NCBI GenBank assembly: GCA_045403155.1
Contig: JAXIPB010000013.1
Coordinates: forward strand, 8,259-72,258
Reading direction: 5' to 3'
Length of the DNA stretch: 64,000 nt
DNA from: JAXIPB01 sp045403155
Lineage (GTDB): Bacteria > Actinomycetota > Actinomycetes > Mycobacteriales > Micromonosporaceae
Part shown: positions 9,478 through 18,281 of the stretch, piece after piece
Layout: the number at the start of each line of letters is the position of its first letter
How positions within the stretch are numbered: the first letter of the stretch is position 1
Translations under genes and position numbers: made by a program
The notes under the pieces: generated by a model
Seen by the model: only the letters and a program-made list of their open reading frames with translations
Databases searched by the model: none
What the model was told of the DNA's origin: nothing

Positions 9478-10296
9478 TTACCCGCGCCGGACGCCAACGG
9501 CTTCGAGGTACTCGGCCGCGGCTGCGACCGTCCTGTCGTCGGCCCGATTGTACGTCCGGGCGACGTTGGCAAGATCGTCGGCGAACCGCTCCAGATCCGG
9601 TCCGGACAGATTGCCGGCCAGCCTCGTGATCGGGCCGTAGTAGTGGCGGAACCACTCCGAGAAGTGCTCGGGTGAGTGGTACCGAAACACGTACTCCCGC
9701 TTTGTGTGGCTGATCCACTCAACCCGGTCGCCGAAGAGCTCGGTCAGGTACTCCGGCGTTCCCCACATCACCGCTGGGCGGACGCCCGCCGGCGGTGGCG
9801 CCCAGCCACCCACCGTCTTGAACAGCTGCCCGATCATGCCGCTCGGTGTCCAGCTGGCCAATGCGATCTTCCCGCCCACGTTGGTCACTCGGACCAGTTC
9901 GTCGGCGGCCCGCTGGTGGTTGGGGGCGAACATCACGCCGACCGTGCTCAGTGCCAGGTCGAAGTAGCCATCGGTGAAGGGCAGCTCCTCGGCGTCGCCC
10001 TCGGTGAATGTCACCGGCACCTGTACGGCGGCCGCCCGCTCTCGGCCCTGCGCCAGAAGGTTGGTGGCGTAGTCAACGCCGGTGGCCTCGGCGAACCGCA
10101 GGGCCGCCGCGATCGCCGCGTTGCCCTGTCCACATGCGACATCCAGAACTCGCTGCCCGGCACGAATGTCGGCCGACTCAACCAGCCGTTCGGCCATGAT
10201 CTGCAGTGTGTTACCGACGCGCGTGTAATCTCCCGTCTCCCAGCCTGCGCGCTGTGCCTTCTTGATCGCATCGAAGTCGATCATGGTGCTCGTCAT
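9478..10296 (-). CDS. SAM-dependent class I methyltransferase
   Basis: A 272-residue UbiE/Methyltransf_11-type protein. SAM-binding motif I is VLDVACGQG at residues 50-58. The acidic motif (TGVDYA), the GDAEELPF motif and the post-motif strand of the Rossmann fold follow. The later part, with YLTELFGDRVEWI and a Trp/Tyr/His-rich stretch, should form the substrate pocket; the substrate is unknown. The ATG at 10296 has a strong AAGGAGG site. The SARP-type regulator gene follows 40 bp downstream on the same strand, so the two are probably one operon. Confidence 0.93.
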   Translation of the reverse strand: MTSTMIDFDAIKKAQRAGWETGDYTRVGNTLQIMAERLVESADIRAGQRVLDVACGQGNAAIAAALRFAEATGVDYATNLLAQGRERAAAVQVPVTFTEGDAEELPFTDGYFDLALSTVGVMFAPNHQRAADELVRVTNVGGKIALASWTPSGMIGQLFKTVGGWAPPPAGVRPAVMWGTPEYLTELFGDRVEWISHTKREYVFRYHSPEHFSEWFRHYYGPITRLAGNLSGPDLERFADDLANVARTYNRADDRTVAAAAEYLEAVGVRRG

Positions 10297-10407
10297 GACA
10301 TCCTCCTTCGCCGCCGGCGGCGGCTACGAGGCCAGCGAACACCTTCGCCGTGTGACGGCCCGTGTGAGCACGAGCGTCCGCCCGTGTGCGCCGGCTCACA
10401 CAGCCGT

Positions 10408-11040
10408 TCACGCTGGCTGACGCAGCGCGGTCGTGGTCAGCGGGCCGACGATGCCGTCCACCTCGAGCTTCCGTGCTCGCTGGAACGCCCGGACGGCGGC
10501 GTCGGTGCGGGGCCCGAACACGCCGTCGGCTGGCCCCGGGTCGAACTCGTGCATCTGAAGGCGCCGTTGAATCCAACGGACATCCTCACCGCGGTCCCCC
10601 ATGCTGATCAGCCCTTGGCGGGAATTCGCGCGGCCGCGGTCGAGCCCCGGTATGAACCCCGCGTGGGTCCACGGGCGGCCGCCGCTGGAGAAGACGTTGA
10701 CGCCGTACGCAGTGCCGCGCGCCTCGATCGTCTTGCCGTCTCCGAGCGAGATGGCGACATGGTCGCCACCTGGGCCCTCCTTGATCCGGAACAGCAACGC
10801 TCCGCGGGTCCGGCGACCGGTGTCCACATCGATCAGGGTTCCGGCCCGTCGGCAGGCGTCCCGCTGATTCTGTGCCCCGTCAACGAAGCGGACTCCACAT
10901 CGGCGAGACGCCCACTCACACAGTTCAGAACAGTCGAACGCGTCCGGATCGGGGTCATTGAAGCTGGCCTCGGCGCCGAAGATGTAGGGGTCGCCTCGCT
11001 GGGAAAGCGCGATCGAAACAAAGTCATCCAGGGTTGCCAT
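10408..11040 (-). CDS. NlpC/P60 endopeptidase with peptidoglycan-binding domain, no signal peptide
   Basis: A 210-residue protein. The N-terminal ~130 residues are an NlpC/P60-type papain-like domain with catalytic Cys37 in DCSELC and His94 in GGDHVAIS. The C-terminal residues ~143-205 form a PG_binding_1 domain (RGEDVRWIQRRLQ, then DGVFGPRTDAAVRAFQ). It should cleave peptidoglycan stem peptides. The protein starts MATLDDFVSIA and has no signal peptide or lipobox, which is unusual for a housekeeping wall hydrolase and recalls phage endolysins or cargo of other export routes. No other phage genes are nearby. The GAGAG site upstream is moderate. Confidence 0.9.
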   Translation of the reverse strand: MATLDDFVSIALSQRGDPYIFGAEASFNDPDPDAFDCSELCEWASRRCGVRFVDGAQNQRDACRRAGTLIDVDTGRRTRGALLFRIKEGPGGDHVAISLGDGKTIEARGTAYGVNVFSSGGRPWTHAGFIPGLDRGRANSRQGLISMGDRGEDVRWIQRRLQMHEFDPGPADGVFGPRTDAAVRAFQRARKLEVDGIVGPLTTTALRQPA

Positions 11041-11090
11041 CGGTCTCTCACTTTCGTTCAGGGCGGGATAAGACTCCCGGGAGTCTCGAA

Positions 11091-11369
11091 CTACGAGTCC
11101 ACATTGGTCCCGACTGCGTCATACTGTCTCGCGCGCTGCCTCTGAATCGCGGCCGCGACGGCCGCCACAACGGCACGGCGACGGGACACGCGAGGGGTTT
11201 CGCGCGGGGTTTCGCGTTGAGTAGCGCGCCTAGCGGCTCGCTCGGCAATGCGTTCTTCGCGTTGCGCGCGCCGCGCATCACGTGCCACGCGAGACCGAGC
11301 GGCGTCGGCGTGCATGTCCGCGCGACGCGTGGCCGCCACCTGCGCCATTATGTGGTCGGAGAAATTCAT
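11091..11369 (-). CDS. Small Arg-rich cytoplasmic protein of unknown function
   Basis: A 92-residue protein, MNFSDHIMAQVAATRRADM, followed by a long Arg/Ala/Glu helix with many RRA and RER steps and a basic C-terminus. The ATG at 11369 follows AGGAGG at eight-base spacing; the overlapping GTG nine bases upstream is less likely. The composition suggests a charged helical or nucleic-acid-binding protein. No domain is recognised. It lies 50 bp upstream of the NlpC/P60 gene on the same strand and could share its transcript. Confidence 0.65.
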   Translation of the reverse strand: MNFSDHIMAQVAATRRADMHADAARSRVARDARRAQREERIAERAARRATQRETPRETPRVSRRRAVVAAVAAAIQRQRARQYDAVGTNVDS

Positions 11370-11922
11370 CGTAATCACCTCCTCGTCTCACCTACATACA
11401 GACACAAGGACGGCCGACGGTTTCTCACGATCCTCGAAGTTGATTTGTGCAGGGGCAAAGGTGCGACCGTGCGACGATCGACAATGGACGCAAGGACCCC
11501 CTCCGCGGAGAGCCACCAACCACTCGCGGAACCTCCAGGAGGACTACGACGCCACTGCCGTCCAGGAATTCGAGCCCGCGCCGGAGCCTGCCGACCCCGC
11601 GCTCTGGGACGTCGGCCAGGTCCCGAGGTTTGGTCGAGGCGAAGAGGGTCACGTCACTCGGGATCGGTATTCGACTCGCGATCCCAGCGGCTGCGGCTGC
11701 TCTGACGTGCTGGCATCGTCACTGTGTTCTTCCGCGACGACAGAAGGCGACGAGCCAGGGTCGCCAGCATCAGGGCGTGGCATCGCGGCAGTCGGTTTCC
11801 GTGTCTGTTGGGCCCCAGACGGCCGAGTGACGGTTGATTACAACCAAAACGCCGATACGTGTCGAGTGCCGTCCCGCATAATGTCACGCGCGGTGGCTCA
11901 GGCGCACGACGAGGGAGTGGCG
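11370..11922. other. 553-bp intergenic region without a supported gene
   Basis: This is the divergent region between the Arg-rich gene and the CAP-domain gene. The phase of the CAP gene stays open through the whole stretch and includes a fairly coding-like acidic/Pro-rich run around 11540-11620. No start codon with a ribosome-binding site was found there, and the three frames look alike. It should hold promoters for both flanking genes, but none could be assigned with confidence. Confidence 0.4.
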
Positions 11923-13575
11923 ATGCGGAGAGTGCGTCTGGCGGCCCCAACCGTCATTGTTGTGATGGCAGCATTGCTGGCCGGGCCGGTGCCTGGGTCG
12001 CCGAGGTCGGTGGCAGCTTGGGCGAACGATGCGCAGCCGCAGAACGCGTTGTCCGATCCGGCGTGGCTACAGGAGATAAACCTCTATCGAGGCGCGTCGG
12101 GCCTGGCACTGGTCGCGGAGGAGCCGGCTTGGTCAAACGCGATCATGCTTCACCTCACCTATCTCGCCTACACGCCCGCTCAGTACCGCACCGGGCAGTA
12201 CGCCAGTCCGCACTCGGAGAATCCGACGAGCCCGTACTACACGGCCGAGGGAGCCCACGCAGGCGCCGTTAGCCTGCTGATCTCGGGCGGCTTCTTTGAC
12301 GCGAAGTCCAATATCGATCTTTGGTTGGGCGCGCCGTACCACGGGGCGGGTATGTTCTCGCCACAGCTGACCAAGGTGGCGTACGCCTACCTCCTAGGCT
12401 ACGTCGGCCTCAACGTGGGCGACGGGCTTGACTGGACCGTGGAGAACCCGACGGACGTGATCGTCTTCCCAGGCGCCGGAATGACCACGAACCTGTACGC
12501 GTTCTCCGGCAACGAGACTCCGAACCCGCTCGCCGCATGCGGCTGGCCTGAGCCTGGCTGGGGCGACGAGCCCGTGGGACTGCCACTCATTATCCTCACC
12601 ACCGCCGAGCCGTCCCTGAGTCTCAGCGCCACGCTTGTCGCCGGCGACGGCCCTGATTTCAGCACAGCCGACGGCAGTCTCTGTGTCGTCGACGTTGCGC
12701 ACCCGTCGGGCCAGGCGTCGTCCCTGGTTAACTCTCCGGCAGTGTCGCCGTCGCCGGGTGCGCGGAGCATTCTGAGCGTGGCGGTGCAGTCGGGTGGCTA
12801 TTACGAGATCTTCCTCCTGCCCCGCCGAGGCTTGACCTTTAGCCGCTACCGGGCGACGGTGACCCAGTCTGGTCAGGCGCCGATCAGCTGGTCCTTCGTC
12901 GTTGCTCCACCATTCGGAGTTGGTCCCAAGAAGCCGCTTGTGCTCCACGTGACCGACAGTGGCGCTGACACAGTGATGGGCAATCTCACGGTGACAGGGC
13001 CAGACGGTGTTGGCTACACGACGGCGTACCCGTGCCTGAACGGCCGGCCCAATGCCTCCAACAACAACTACGTCGCAAATCAGACCATCCCGAACTTCGT
13101 GGCCGTACATCCCGACGCGAACGGTGATATCTGCCTGTACACACACGCCTATGCCAACATCATCTGGGACCAGGTTGTAGAGACCGACGCGTTCACCGCA
13201 CACAACGCGGTACGGATGCTTGACACCCGTGCCGGCTCTAAGCCTGCAAATGGGGCGGTCAAGAGGCTGCACGTCACGAGCAGTGGCGCGGACACCGTGC
13301 TGGGGAACCTGACGGTCACGCAGCCCGCGGGCCCCGGGTACACGACGGTATACCCGTGCCTGGCTGGGCGGCCCAACGCCTCCAACAACAACTACGTCAC
13401 CAACCAGACCATCCCGAACTTCGTGGCCGCTCACCCGGATGCCAACGGTGACATCTGCATCTACACCAGCCGCAGCGCGCACCTGATCTGGGACCAGGTC
13501 ACCGAGACCGACGCGTTCACGGCACACAACGCGGTCCGCGTCTACGACACCCGCTTTCCGAGGTCGTTCTACTAG
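11923..13575 (+). CDS. Secreted CAP-domain protein with duplicated C-terminal module
   Basis: The frame is open far upstream, but the ATG at 11923 is preceded by GAGGGAG and starts a good signal peptide (MRRVRLAAPTVIVVMAALL, cleavage around 30-37), so it is chosen (550 residues). Residues ~45-190 look like a CAP/SCP domain (WLQEINLYRGASGL, then a His-bearing helix). A linker of ~150 residues follows. The C-terminus has two copies of a ~100-residue module with an exact 108-residue offset; both contain GRPNASNNNYV, NQTIPNFVA and HPDANGDIC and end in a DTR motif. The modules probably bind wall or sugar. It is a single gene. Confidence 0.85.
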   Translation: MRRVRLAAPTVIVVMAALLAGPVPGSPRSVAAWANDAQPQNALSDPAWLQEINLYRGASGLALVAEEPAWSNAIMLHLTYLAYTPAQYRTGQYASPHSENPTSPYYTAEGAHAGAVSLLISGGFFDAKSNIDLWLGAPYHGAGMFSPQLTKVAYAYLLGYVGLNVGDGLDWTVENPTDVIVFPGAGMTTNLYAFSGNETPNPLAACGWPEPGWGDEPVGLPLIILTTAEPSLSLSATLVAGDGPDFSTADGSLCVVDVAHPSGQASSLVNSPAVSPSPGARSILSVAVQSGGYYEIFLLPRRGLTFSRYRATVTQSGQAPISWSFVVAPPFGVGPKKPLVLHVTDSGADTVMGNLTVTGPDGVGYTTAYPCLNGRPNASNNNYVANQTIPNFVAVHPDANGDICLYTHAYANIIWDQVVETDAFTAHNAVRMLDTRAGSKPANGAVKRLHVTSSGADTVLGNLTVTQPAGPGYTTVYPCLAGRPNASNNNYVTNQTIPNFVAAHPDANGDICIYTSRSAHLIWDQVTETDAFTAHNAVRVYDTRFPRSFY

Positions 13576-13685
13576 TTGGCGTCAGTCATCGCACCGACCT
13601 TGGTGACCTGCCCGCGGCCGAGAGCGTAGCGACGGCGTGGTTATCGCTCGAAGCGCGCAGCCAGGGTCGGCGCGGGCCGGCGGGT

Positions 13686-13898
13686 ACCTCCGGCGGCGAC
13701 GCGATCGCCAATGCCACCGGCTGGTCGGCCGACGAGGGATACGAGGTGGACGCGGTGCCATCCATGCGGATGATCGTGGATCTGTCCAACCTGGACGAAT
13801 CCCGGTGGATTCAGTTCACCGGGAACTCAGGACACGCCTTCCACCGCAACTACGACGACCAGTTCGAACTTTGGCGTACGGGACAGAACCGCGTCTGA
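13686..13898 (+). pseudogene. C-terminal stump of a penicillin acylase-family protein
   Basis: In the phase ending at TGA 13896-13898 the sequence reads GGDAIANATGWSADEG, then PSMRMIVDLSNLDES, then GNSGHAFHRNYDDQFELW. This is the diagnostic end of penicillin/homoserine-lactone acylases (Ntn hydrolases), where the R-M-V-D-L strand and the GxSGxxxxxxYxDQxxxW signature close the beta subunit. Only about 70 of ~750 residues remain. There is no start codon or ribosome-binding site, and the CAP-domain gene ends just upstream. Codon use is normal, which suggests recent loss or a rearrangement joint. Confidence 0.75.
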
Positions 13899-13925
13899 CC
13901 GCGCCGCGTACGTTGGGGCGGGATG

Positions 13926-14558
13926 CTATGCCTGAGGGATCCAAAGCCTGTTGGTGAGCAAATTGACGCGCTCCGTGCACCAATGGTCCCAGGCTTCGGT
14001 GAGTCTCAATCCGCCGGCCGTTCGCGTAAACCGATAGCTGCCCTGTGGCGCGTTACCGCAGGTGTCCGCCGAGAAGAGCGTTATCACGATCGTTGATCCG
14101 GCCTGCGACCAGGACGCACCGGCGACGACGCCGAGATAGGTCTCCGGCGCCTGCACGACCAACCGGCCGTCGGCGTGGAAGGTCAGCCGCCAGGTGCCCC
14201 AGAGGCGCTCCCGTTGTATGACAAGGCCCTGATTAGGGACGGTCGCGACGAAGGTGCCCAGCAACTCCGACGTCGACTGCTGCGCCGTTGACGTCGGTGA
14301 GGTCGATGGCGAGACCGACTGCGATTCGCCGGGATCGGGCGATGGGCTGCCGCCGGAGCGGGCGACCGCCGCAACAGCGACGGGGATCCCGACCACGGCA
14401 CAGATGGCCGCGACGGCCGCCGTCTTCCTCAGCGCCAATCGCCGCTGGCCGCGCGCAGTGGCCTGCGTGAGCAGCGGGGCGATCGCGGGGTCGATGGTGT
14501 CGGCCAGTTCGGTGAGGCCCTCGCGAAGTCGATGATCCAAAGCGTCAGTGAACATCAT
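13926..14558 (-). CDS. Membrane-anchored partner of the ECF sigma factor (putative anti-sigma or sensor)
   Basis: A 210-residue protein with a ~55-residue cytoplasmic N-terminus (MMFTDALDHRLREGLTELAD), one membrane helix (AAVAAICAVVGIPVAVAAVA) and a Ser/Thr/Pro-rich extracellular linker. A beta-rich outer domain follows (WRLTFHADGRLVV, and two Cys in TCGNAPQG and HWCTE). The outer domain looks lipocalin-like. The start overlaps the sigma-factor stop by 14 bp, so translation is coupled. Position and topology suggest it controls the sigma factor in response to an envelope signal. No zinc-finger anti-sigma motif (HxxxCxxC) is present, so this role is inferred. Confidence 0.8.
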   Translation of the reverse strand: MMFTDALDHRLREGLTELADTIDPAIAPLLTQATARGQRRLALRKTAAVAAICAVVGIPVAVAAVARSGGSPSPDPGESQSVSPSTSPTSTAQQSTSELLGTFVATVPNQGLVIQRERLWGTWRLTFHADGRLVVQAPETYLGVVAGASWSQAGSTIVITLFSADTCGNAPQGSYRFTRTAGGLRLTEAWDHWCTERVNLLTNRLWIPQA

Positions 14559-15039
14559 CGAGCTCCCGTTCCTCGAGTCGCCGCGCCAGATCCTGGCGTG
14601 CGCGGTGCAGTGTTGCCTTCGCGGCTGGCACGGAGCAATCCAACAACTCGGCCACCTCCGCCATCGGTCTGTCCTCGTAATAGAAGAGCACCACCGCCGC
14701 GCGCTGCCGGGCCGGCAAGGCGGCGACCGCCTGCAGCAGATCAACGTCGGCTGCCGCGTTTTCCGGGTAGGGTTCGGCCTGGCGGAGCGTGAGCATCAGC
14801 CCGAGATTTTCGCGGCGGACTGCCCGGACGGCCAAGCGGATGGCTACTCGCCGGACCCACGCCTCTGGACGGTCGAACTGCGAGACGCGTGGCCAATGCA
14901 GATACAGCTGCACGAACGCGTCCTGGGTCACGTCGTGGGCGCGTTCGCGCTCCCGAACGATCAGGTAGACGGTCTGTGCCACCCAGCGAAACTGGGCAGC
15001 ATAGAACGTCGCATACTCCCCGTCGCGCCTGGCTGCCAC
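14545..15039 (-). CDS. ECF RNA polymerase sigma factor
   Basis: A 164-residue group 4 sigma factor with only regions 2 and 4. Region 2 spans about residues 10-75 (HDVTQDAFVQLYLHWPRV, then EAWVRRVAIRLA). Region 4 spans about 105-155 (LPARQRAAVVLFYYEDRP, then the helix-turn-helix AELLDCSVPAAKATLHRAR). The GTG start at 15039 is weakly supported by a GGAAGGGG element. It is the first gene of a two-gene unit with an overlapping membrane protein. The regulon is unknown; the adjacent penicillin-binding protein makes an envelope role plausible. Confidence 0.92.
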   Translation of the reverse strand: MAARRDGEYATFYAAQFRWVAQTVYLIVRERERAHDVTQDAFVQLYLHWPRVSQFDRPEAWVRRVAIRLAVRAVRRENLGLMLTLRQAEPYPENAAADVDLLQAVAALPARQRAAVVLFYYEDRPMAEVAELLDCSVPAAKATLHRARQDLARRLEERELDDVH

Positions 15040-15184
15040 CGCCCAAACCCCTTCCGGCAGGCTCGACGTCCCAGAGCGAAGTGTCCGCGTGCACGCATGG
15101 CGGTCACAAGGTTCCGGTTCGCCAGATCTGTTCTCTTACAGACCCGAGCACCGGTAATGGTTACGCGGGAAATCGGGTCGGCTC

Positions 15185-18085
15185 TCAGCCCGATGGTGAT
15201 GGCTGTGGCCGTGGACCCGCTACCGGGGATGTGGCGATCTTCGGCACCCGGAACGTGCGGTTCTGGGGGTCGAGTGCCAAAGCCGACGCCGCGCCGATCA
15301 TGAACTGCCGCCAGATGGTGGCGGCGTGCGTCGATCCGTAAACGTCGGACCGACCGTCCTTCGTGGTCAATGCCTTGCCGTCGGTGGTGCCGAGCCAGAC
15401 CGCCACGGCGAGCGCCCTGGTATATCCGACCATCCATGTGTGGGCATTCTGGGTGGTGCTGTTGGCGGCCTGCCACGTGCCGGTCTTCCCGGCGGCGTCC
15501 CAGCCGTTGGCCAACTTCGCGGACGGTACCTGGCTCAGCGTCCACGTCAACTCGTCAACCTGCTGTTCACTGAGCCCAATATCGGATTGCGTGAGTCCTT
15601 CGGCGTAGACCCGCTCGCCATGCTTGGTCACTTCCCGGACGAAATGCGCCTGTGCGCGCTTGCCGCCGGCCGCGAACGTCGCCAGTCCATTGGCGTGGTC
15701 GAGGACGGTCACGCCGTACTGCCCGATGCCGACCTCGGTCCAGAACTTACCCACGCCCGTCGTTGACGCCGAGGTTGCGACCAGGTCCTTGCCGGCCCGG
15801 CCGCGAAGGTCAACCCGGAGTGGTTGTGGCTGGCCCTTGTTGTCCGCCCACATCGAGTCGATTCCGGCCCGGCTGGCCATGTCGATGACGTTGGCCGGGC
15901 CGAGCCGCTCGGTTAAATCGAAGAACGGAACGTTCAGTGACGCGATCGTCGCCTCGACGAGGGTGCAGGTCGGTTGGCATTTCGCCGTTGACGCGTTGCG
16001 GACCGGCCCAGCCTTCGAGCCTCGTGTACGTCCGCTGGCCGGGAACTCCTTCACGGCCGGCGCCTGCCAGCGCGACCACAACGAGATCTTCTGCCGCAGC
16101 GCCTCCGCCAGGTCGTAGACCTTGAACGACGAGCCTGGCGGATGCTGGCCGAAGCCGCGCGCGTTGCCGTCGTCGTCGTAGAACCATCCCGCGTGGTCGG
16201 CGCCGGTGCCCGTACTGCCACCGTAGTACGCCAGGACCCGTCCGGTTCCTGGCTCGACGGCCACCAGGGCGGCCTGCCAGTTGGCCGGTTGACCGCGGAC
16301 GGCGGCCGGTGCGGTCGCGCGTCGAATGTCGGCCGACGCCTCGGCCACGTCCTGAGCCCGTTTGTCCAGCGTGGTGATGATCCGGAAGCCACCGCTGCGG
16401 ATGTAGTCGGGCGCCTTGTCCATGAATGGATCGCGCTGCCGGAGCTCACTCAGGACGTGGTTGACCACCAGACCGGTCGGACGGTCCAACCCGTCCTGCG
16501 ACGTGCTCGCGTCGAGGGCACGAACCGTGTACGGGTACTCCAATTCGGCCGCCTCGACGCTGGACAGGAAGCCCAACGACACCATGCCCTCGCGGACATA
16601 CTCCCAGCGCGAGACCGAGTTCGCCGCCGCCGTCCCGCCTCGCGCCGGGTCGTAGCCCGGGTGGCCCTCGGGATCGTACGGATCAGGCTCGGGCTGCTTG
16701 ACCAGCGAGGCGAGAATCATCGCTTCCGCCATGGTGACCTGCTGGTCCGCGGGGGCCGTCCACCTCACCGTCTTAGCAAAGAAGGCCTGCGCGGCGGCCT
16801 CGATGCCATAGGCTCCCCGGCCAAACGGGACGGTGTTGAGGTAGAACTCCAGGATCTCCTCCTTGGAGTACTTGTTGTCCATCTTCCAGGCCAGCATCGC
16901 CTCGCGTGCCTTGCGGGCGTAGGTGACCCCGCTGAGGTCGGCCGCGACGCGCGCGTATTGCTGGGTAATTGTGGAGCCGCCCTGCGTGGCCCCGCCGGTG
17001 ACGTTGTTCCAGGCGGCGCGCAGCACGGCGTTGAAATCGACCCCGTCGTGGATCCAGAAGGTGCGGTCCTCGGCGGCGACGATGGTCTGTTTCACGGCGG
17101 AGTTCATCTCGTCCAGCGCCAGAATTGTTCGATTCTCCGTGCCGAGCCTGGCCATCGGAGTCACGCCGTCGCTGAAGTAGATCGTCGTCGACTCGGGCAG
17201 CTCGAGCTGCGCGGGCGTCGGTATTCTGTCTACATAGTACGCGCCGACGGCCAGACCGGCCGACGTGACCAACATGGCGATCATCGACGCGACGAGCAGA
17301 CGGCGCCGCCGGATTCGCCTGGCCCGATCCCGTTCGACCAACCGCCGGACGGTCCTGCGCCGGGCCGCCTGGCGCTGGGCCGCCCTGAGCATCGCTGCCT
17401 TCTCGAGCGCGGCCCGCCTCGCGGCTTCGCGGCGGCGAGCGGATTCGTCCCGTGCGGCAGCCCGCGCAGCGGCGGCAAGGCGGCCGCGCTCCCGCATAGC
17501 GGCGCGCCACCGCGCCGGAGAGCGTACGAGCGTCGTGACGACGGCGGCCTTCCGATCGACCGTGACCTGGACGGAGGCGGCGCGCGCGAGCCTGCGCATG
17601 ACTGTCCGCTGGGCGGCAGCGGCCCGAGCGGCTCTGCGAACTGCGGCCGCTTGCGCTTCGGCCTTGCGTTCCGCCGCGGCCCGGACGGCAGCGGCCTCGC
17701 GTTCCGCCGCGGCCCGGGCGGCAGCGGCCTCGCGTTCCACCGCGGCCCGGGCGGCAGCCTCGCGTTCTACCGCGGCTCTGGCGGCAGCGGCCTCGCGTTC
17801 CGCCGCGGCCCGGCCGGCAGCGGCCTCGCGTTTTGCGCGCTTGGCGTCCCTTCGTGTTGCGGCCTTACGCTTGACCGCCGCCGAAGCCTCCTTCGCGGCG
17901 AGATGAACGGCAGCCGCCTGCGTGGACGCCGCCCGTGCGCCCCGCCGCACCGCCGTCGCAAGAGCGATCACATTTCGCCTGGCGGCCGCGGAGCCGACTC
18001 GCACGGCCTTGCGCACCGCCGAAATCAACCCCGCGCCAACAGAACTGTTCCCGGGGTCTTCGCTTTCCGGGTCCATGCGTGACAC
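15185..18085 (-). CDS. Class A penicillin-binding protein with a long Ala/Arg-rich cytoplasmic arm
   Basis: A bifunctional peptidoglycan glycosyltransferase/transpeptidase of 966 residues. A membrane helix lies near 260-283 (RRLLVASMIAMLVTSAGLAV). The GT51 domain spans about 310-490, with catalytic Glu in EDRTFW and the GGSTITQQ motif. The transpeptidase has SSFK near 652, SLN near 715 and KTG near 866. The first ~260 residues are odd: an Ala/Arg/Glu-rich helix with tandem 11-residue units, likely coiled coil, in the cytoplasm. This arm accounts for the length above the usual ~700-800. The start (GTG 18085 or ATG 18076) is uncertain. It probably works in cell-wall synthesis, with the arm binding a scaffold or nucleic acid. 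Confidence 0.94.
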   Translation of the reverse strand: MSRMDPESEDPGNSSVGAGLISAVRKAVRVGSAAARRNVIALATAVRRGARAASTQAAAVHLAAKEASAAVKRKAATRRDAKRAKREAAAGRAAAEREAAAARAAVEREAAARAAVEREAAAARAAAEREAAAVRAAAERKAEAQAAAVRRAARAAAAQRTVMRRLARAASVQVTVDRKAAVVTTLVRSPARWRAAMRERGRLAAAARAAARDESARRREAARRAALEKAAMLRAAQRQAARRRTVRRLVERDRARRIRRRRLLVASMIAMLVTSAGLAVGAYYVDRIPTPAQLELPESTTIYFSDGVTPMARLGTENRTILALDEMNSAVKQTIVAAEDRTFWIHDGVDFNAVLRAAWNNVTGGATQGGSTITQQYARVAADLSGVTYARKAREAMLAWKMDNKYSKEEILEFYLNTVPFGRGAYGIEAAAQAFFAKTVRWTAPADQQVTMAEAMILASLVKQPEPDPYDPEGHPGYDPARGGTAAANSVSRWEYVREGMVSLGFLSSVEAAELEYPYTVRALDASTSQDGLDRPTGLVVNHVLSELRQRDPFMDKAPDYIRSGGFRIITTLDKRAQDVAEASADIRRATAPAAVRGQPANWQAALVAVEPGTGRVLAYYGGSTGTGADHAGWFYDDDGNARGFGQHPPGSSFKVYDLAEALRQKISLWSRWQAPAVKEFPASGRTRGSKAGPVRNASTAKCQPTCTLVEATIASLNVPFFDLTERLGPANVIDMASRAGIDSMWADNKGQPQPLRVDLRGRAGKDLVATSASTTGVGKFWTEVGIGQYGVTVLDHANGLATFAAGGKRAQAHFVREVTKHGERVYAEGLTQSDIGLSEQQVDELTWTLSQVPSAKLANGWDAAGKTGTWQAANSTTQNAHTWMVGYTRALAVAVWLGTTDGKALTTKDGRSDVYGSTHAATIWRQFMIGAASALALDPQNRTFRVPKIATSPVAGPRPQPSPSG
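17640..17850 (-). repeat. 33-bp tandem repeats encoding 11-residue Ala/Arg/Glu helical units
   Basis: About six near-identical units of 33 bp, with one 30-bp variant, lie inside the penicillin-binding protein gene. The minus-strand reading gives units such as EREAAAARAAV. Units differ by one to three bases. The high DNA identity suggests recent expansion, and unit number is likely to vary between strains. Confidence 0.8.
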
Positions 18086-18281
18086 CGTCCCACGTCGTCC
18101 TCAGCAGAATCAACGACATGAGTCGCTGGATGCGAGAGTGGGCAGTTCTATCCTATTTCTCGCCTTTCTGGAATATAGGAATTCATGGACAGGGCCTCCC
18201 GACATTGGGCGCCTCGGGTCGGTCATCGAGGCAGAGGGCATCAAGGCAGAGGGCATCGACGCCGTTCCCCCCTTACGGACC

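Noticed and set aside
11248..11922. Upstream extension of the CAP-domain frame
   Set aside because: The signal peptide and ribosome-binding site place the start at 11923; the extension overlaps the divergent Arg-rich gene.
12394..13527. 377-codon open frame antisense to the CAP-domain gene
   Set aside because: It repeats with the same period as the plus-strand module duplication and has no domain of its own.
16142..18082. 646-codon open frame antisense to the penicillin-binding protein gene
   Set aside because: Composition is low-complexity Gly/Arg, and the minus-strand frame carries all PBP motifs.
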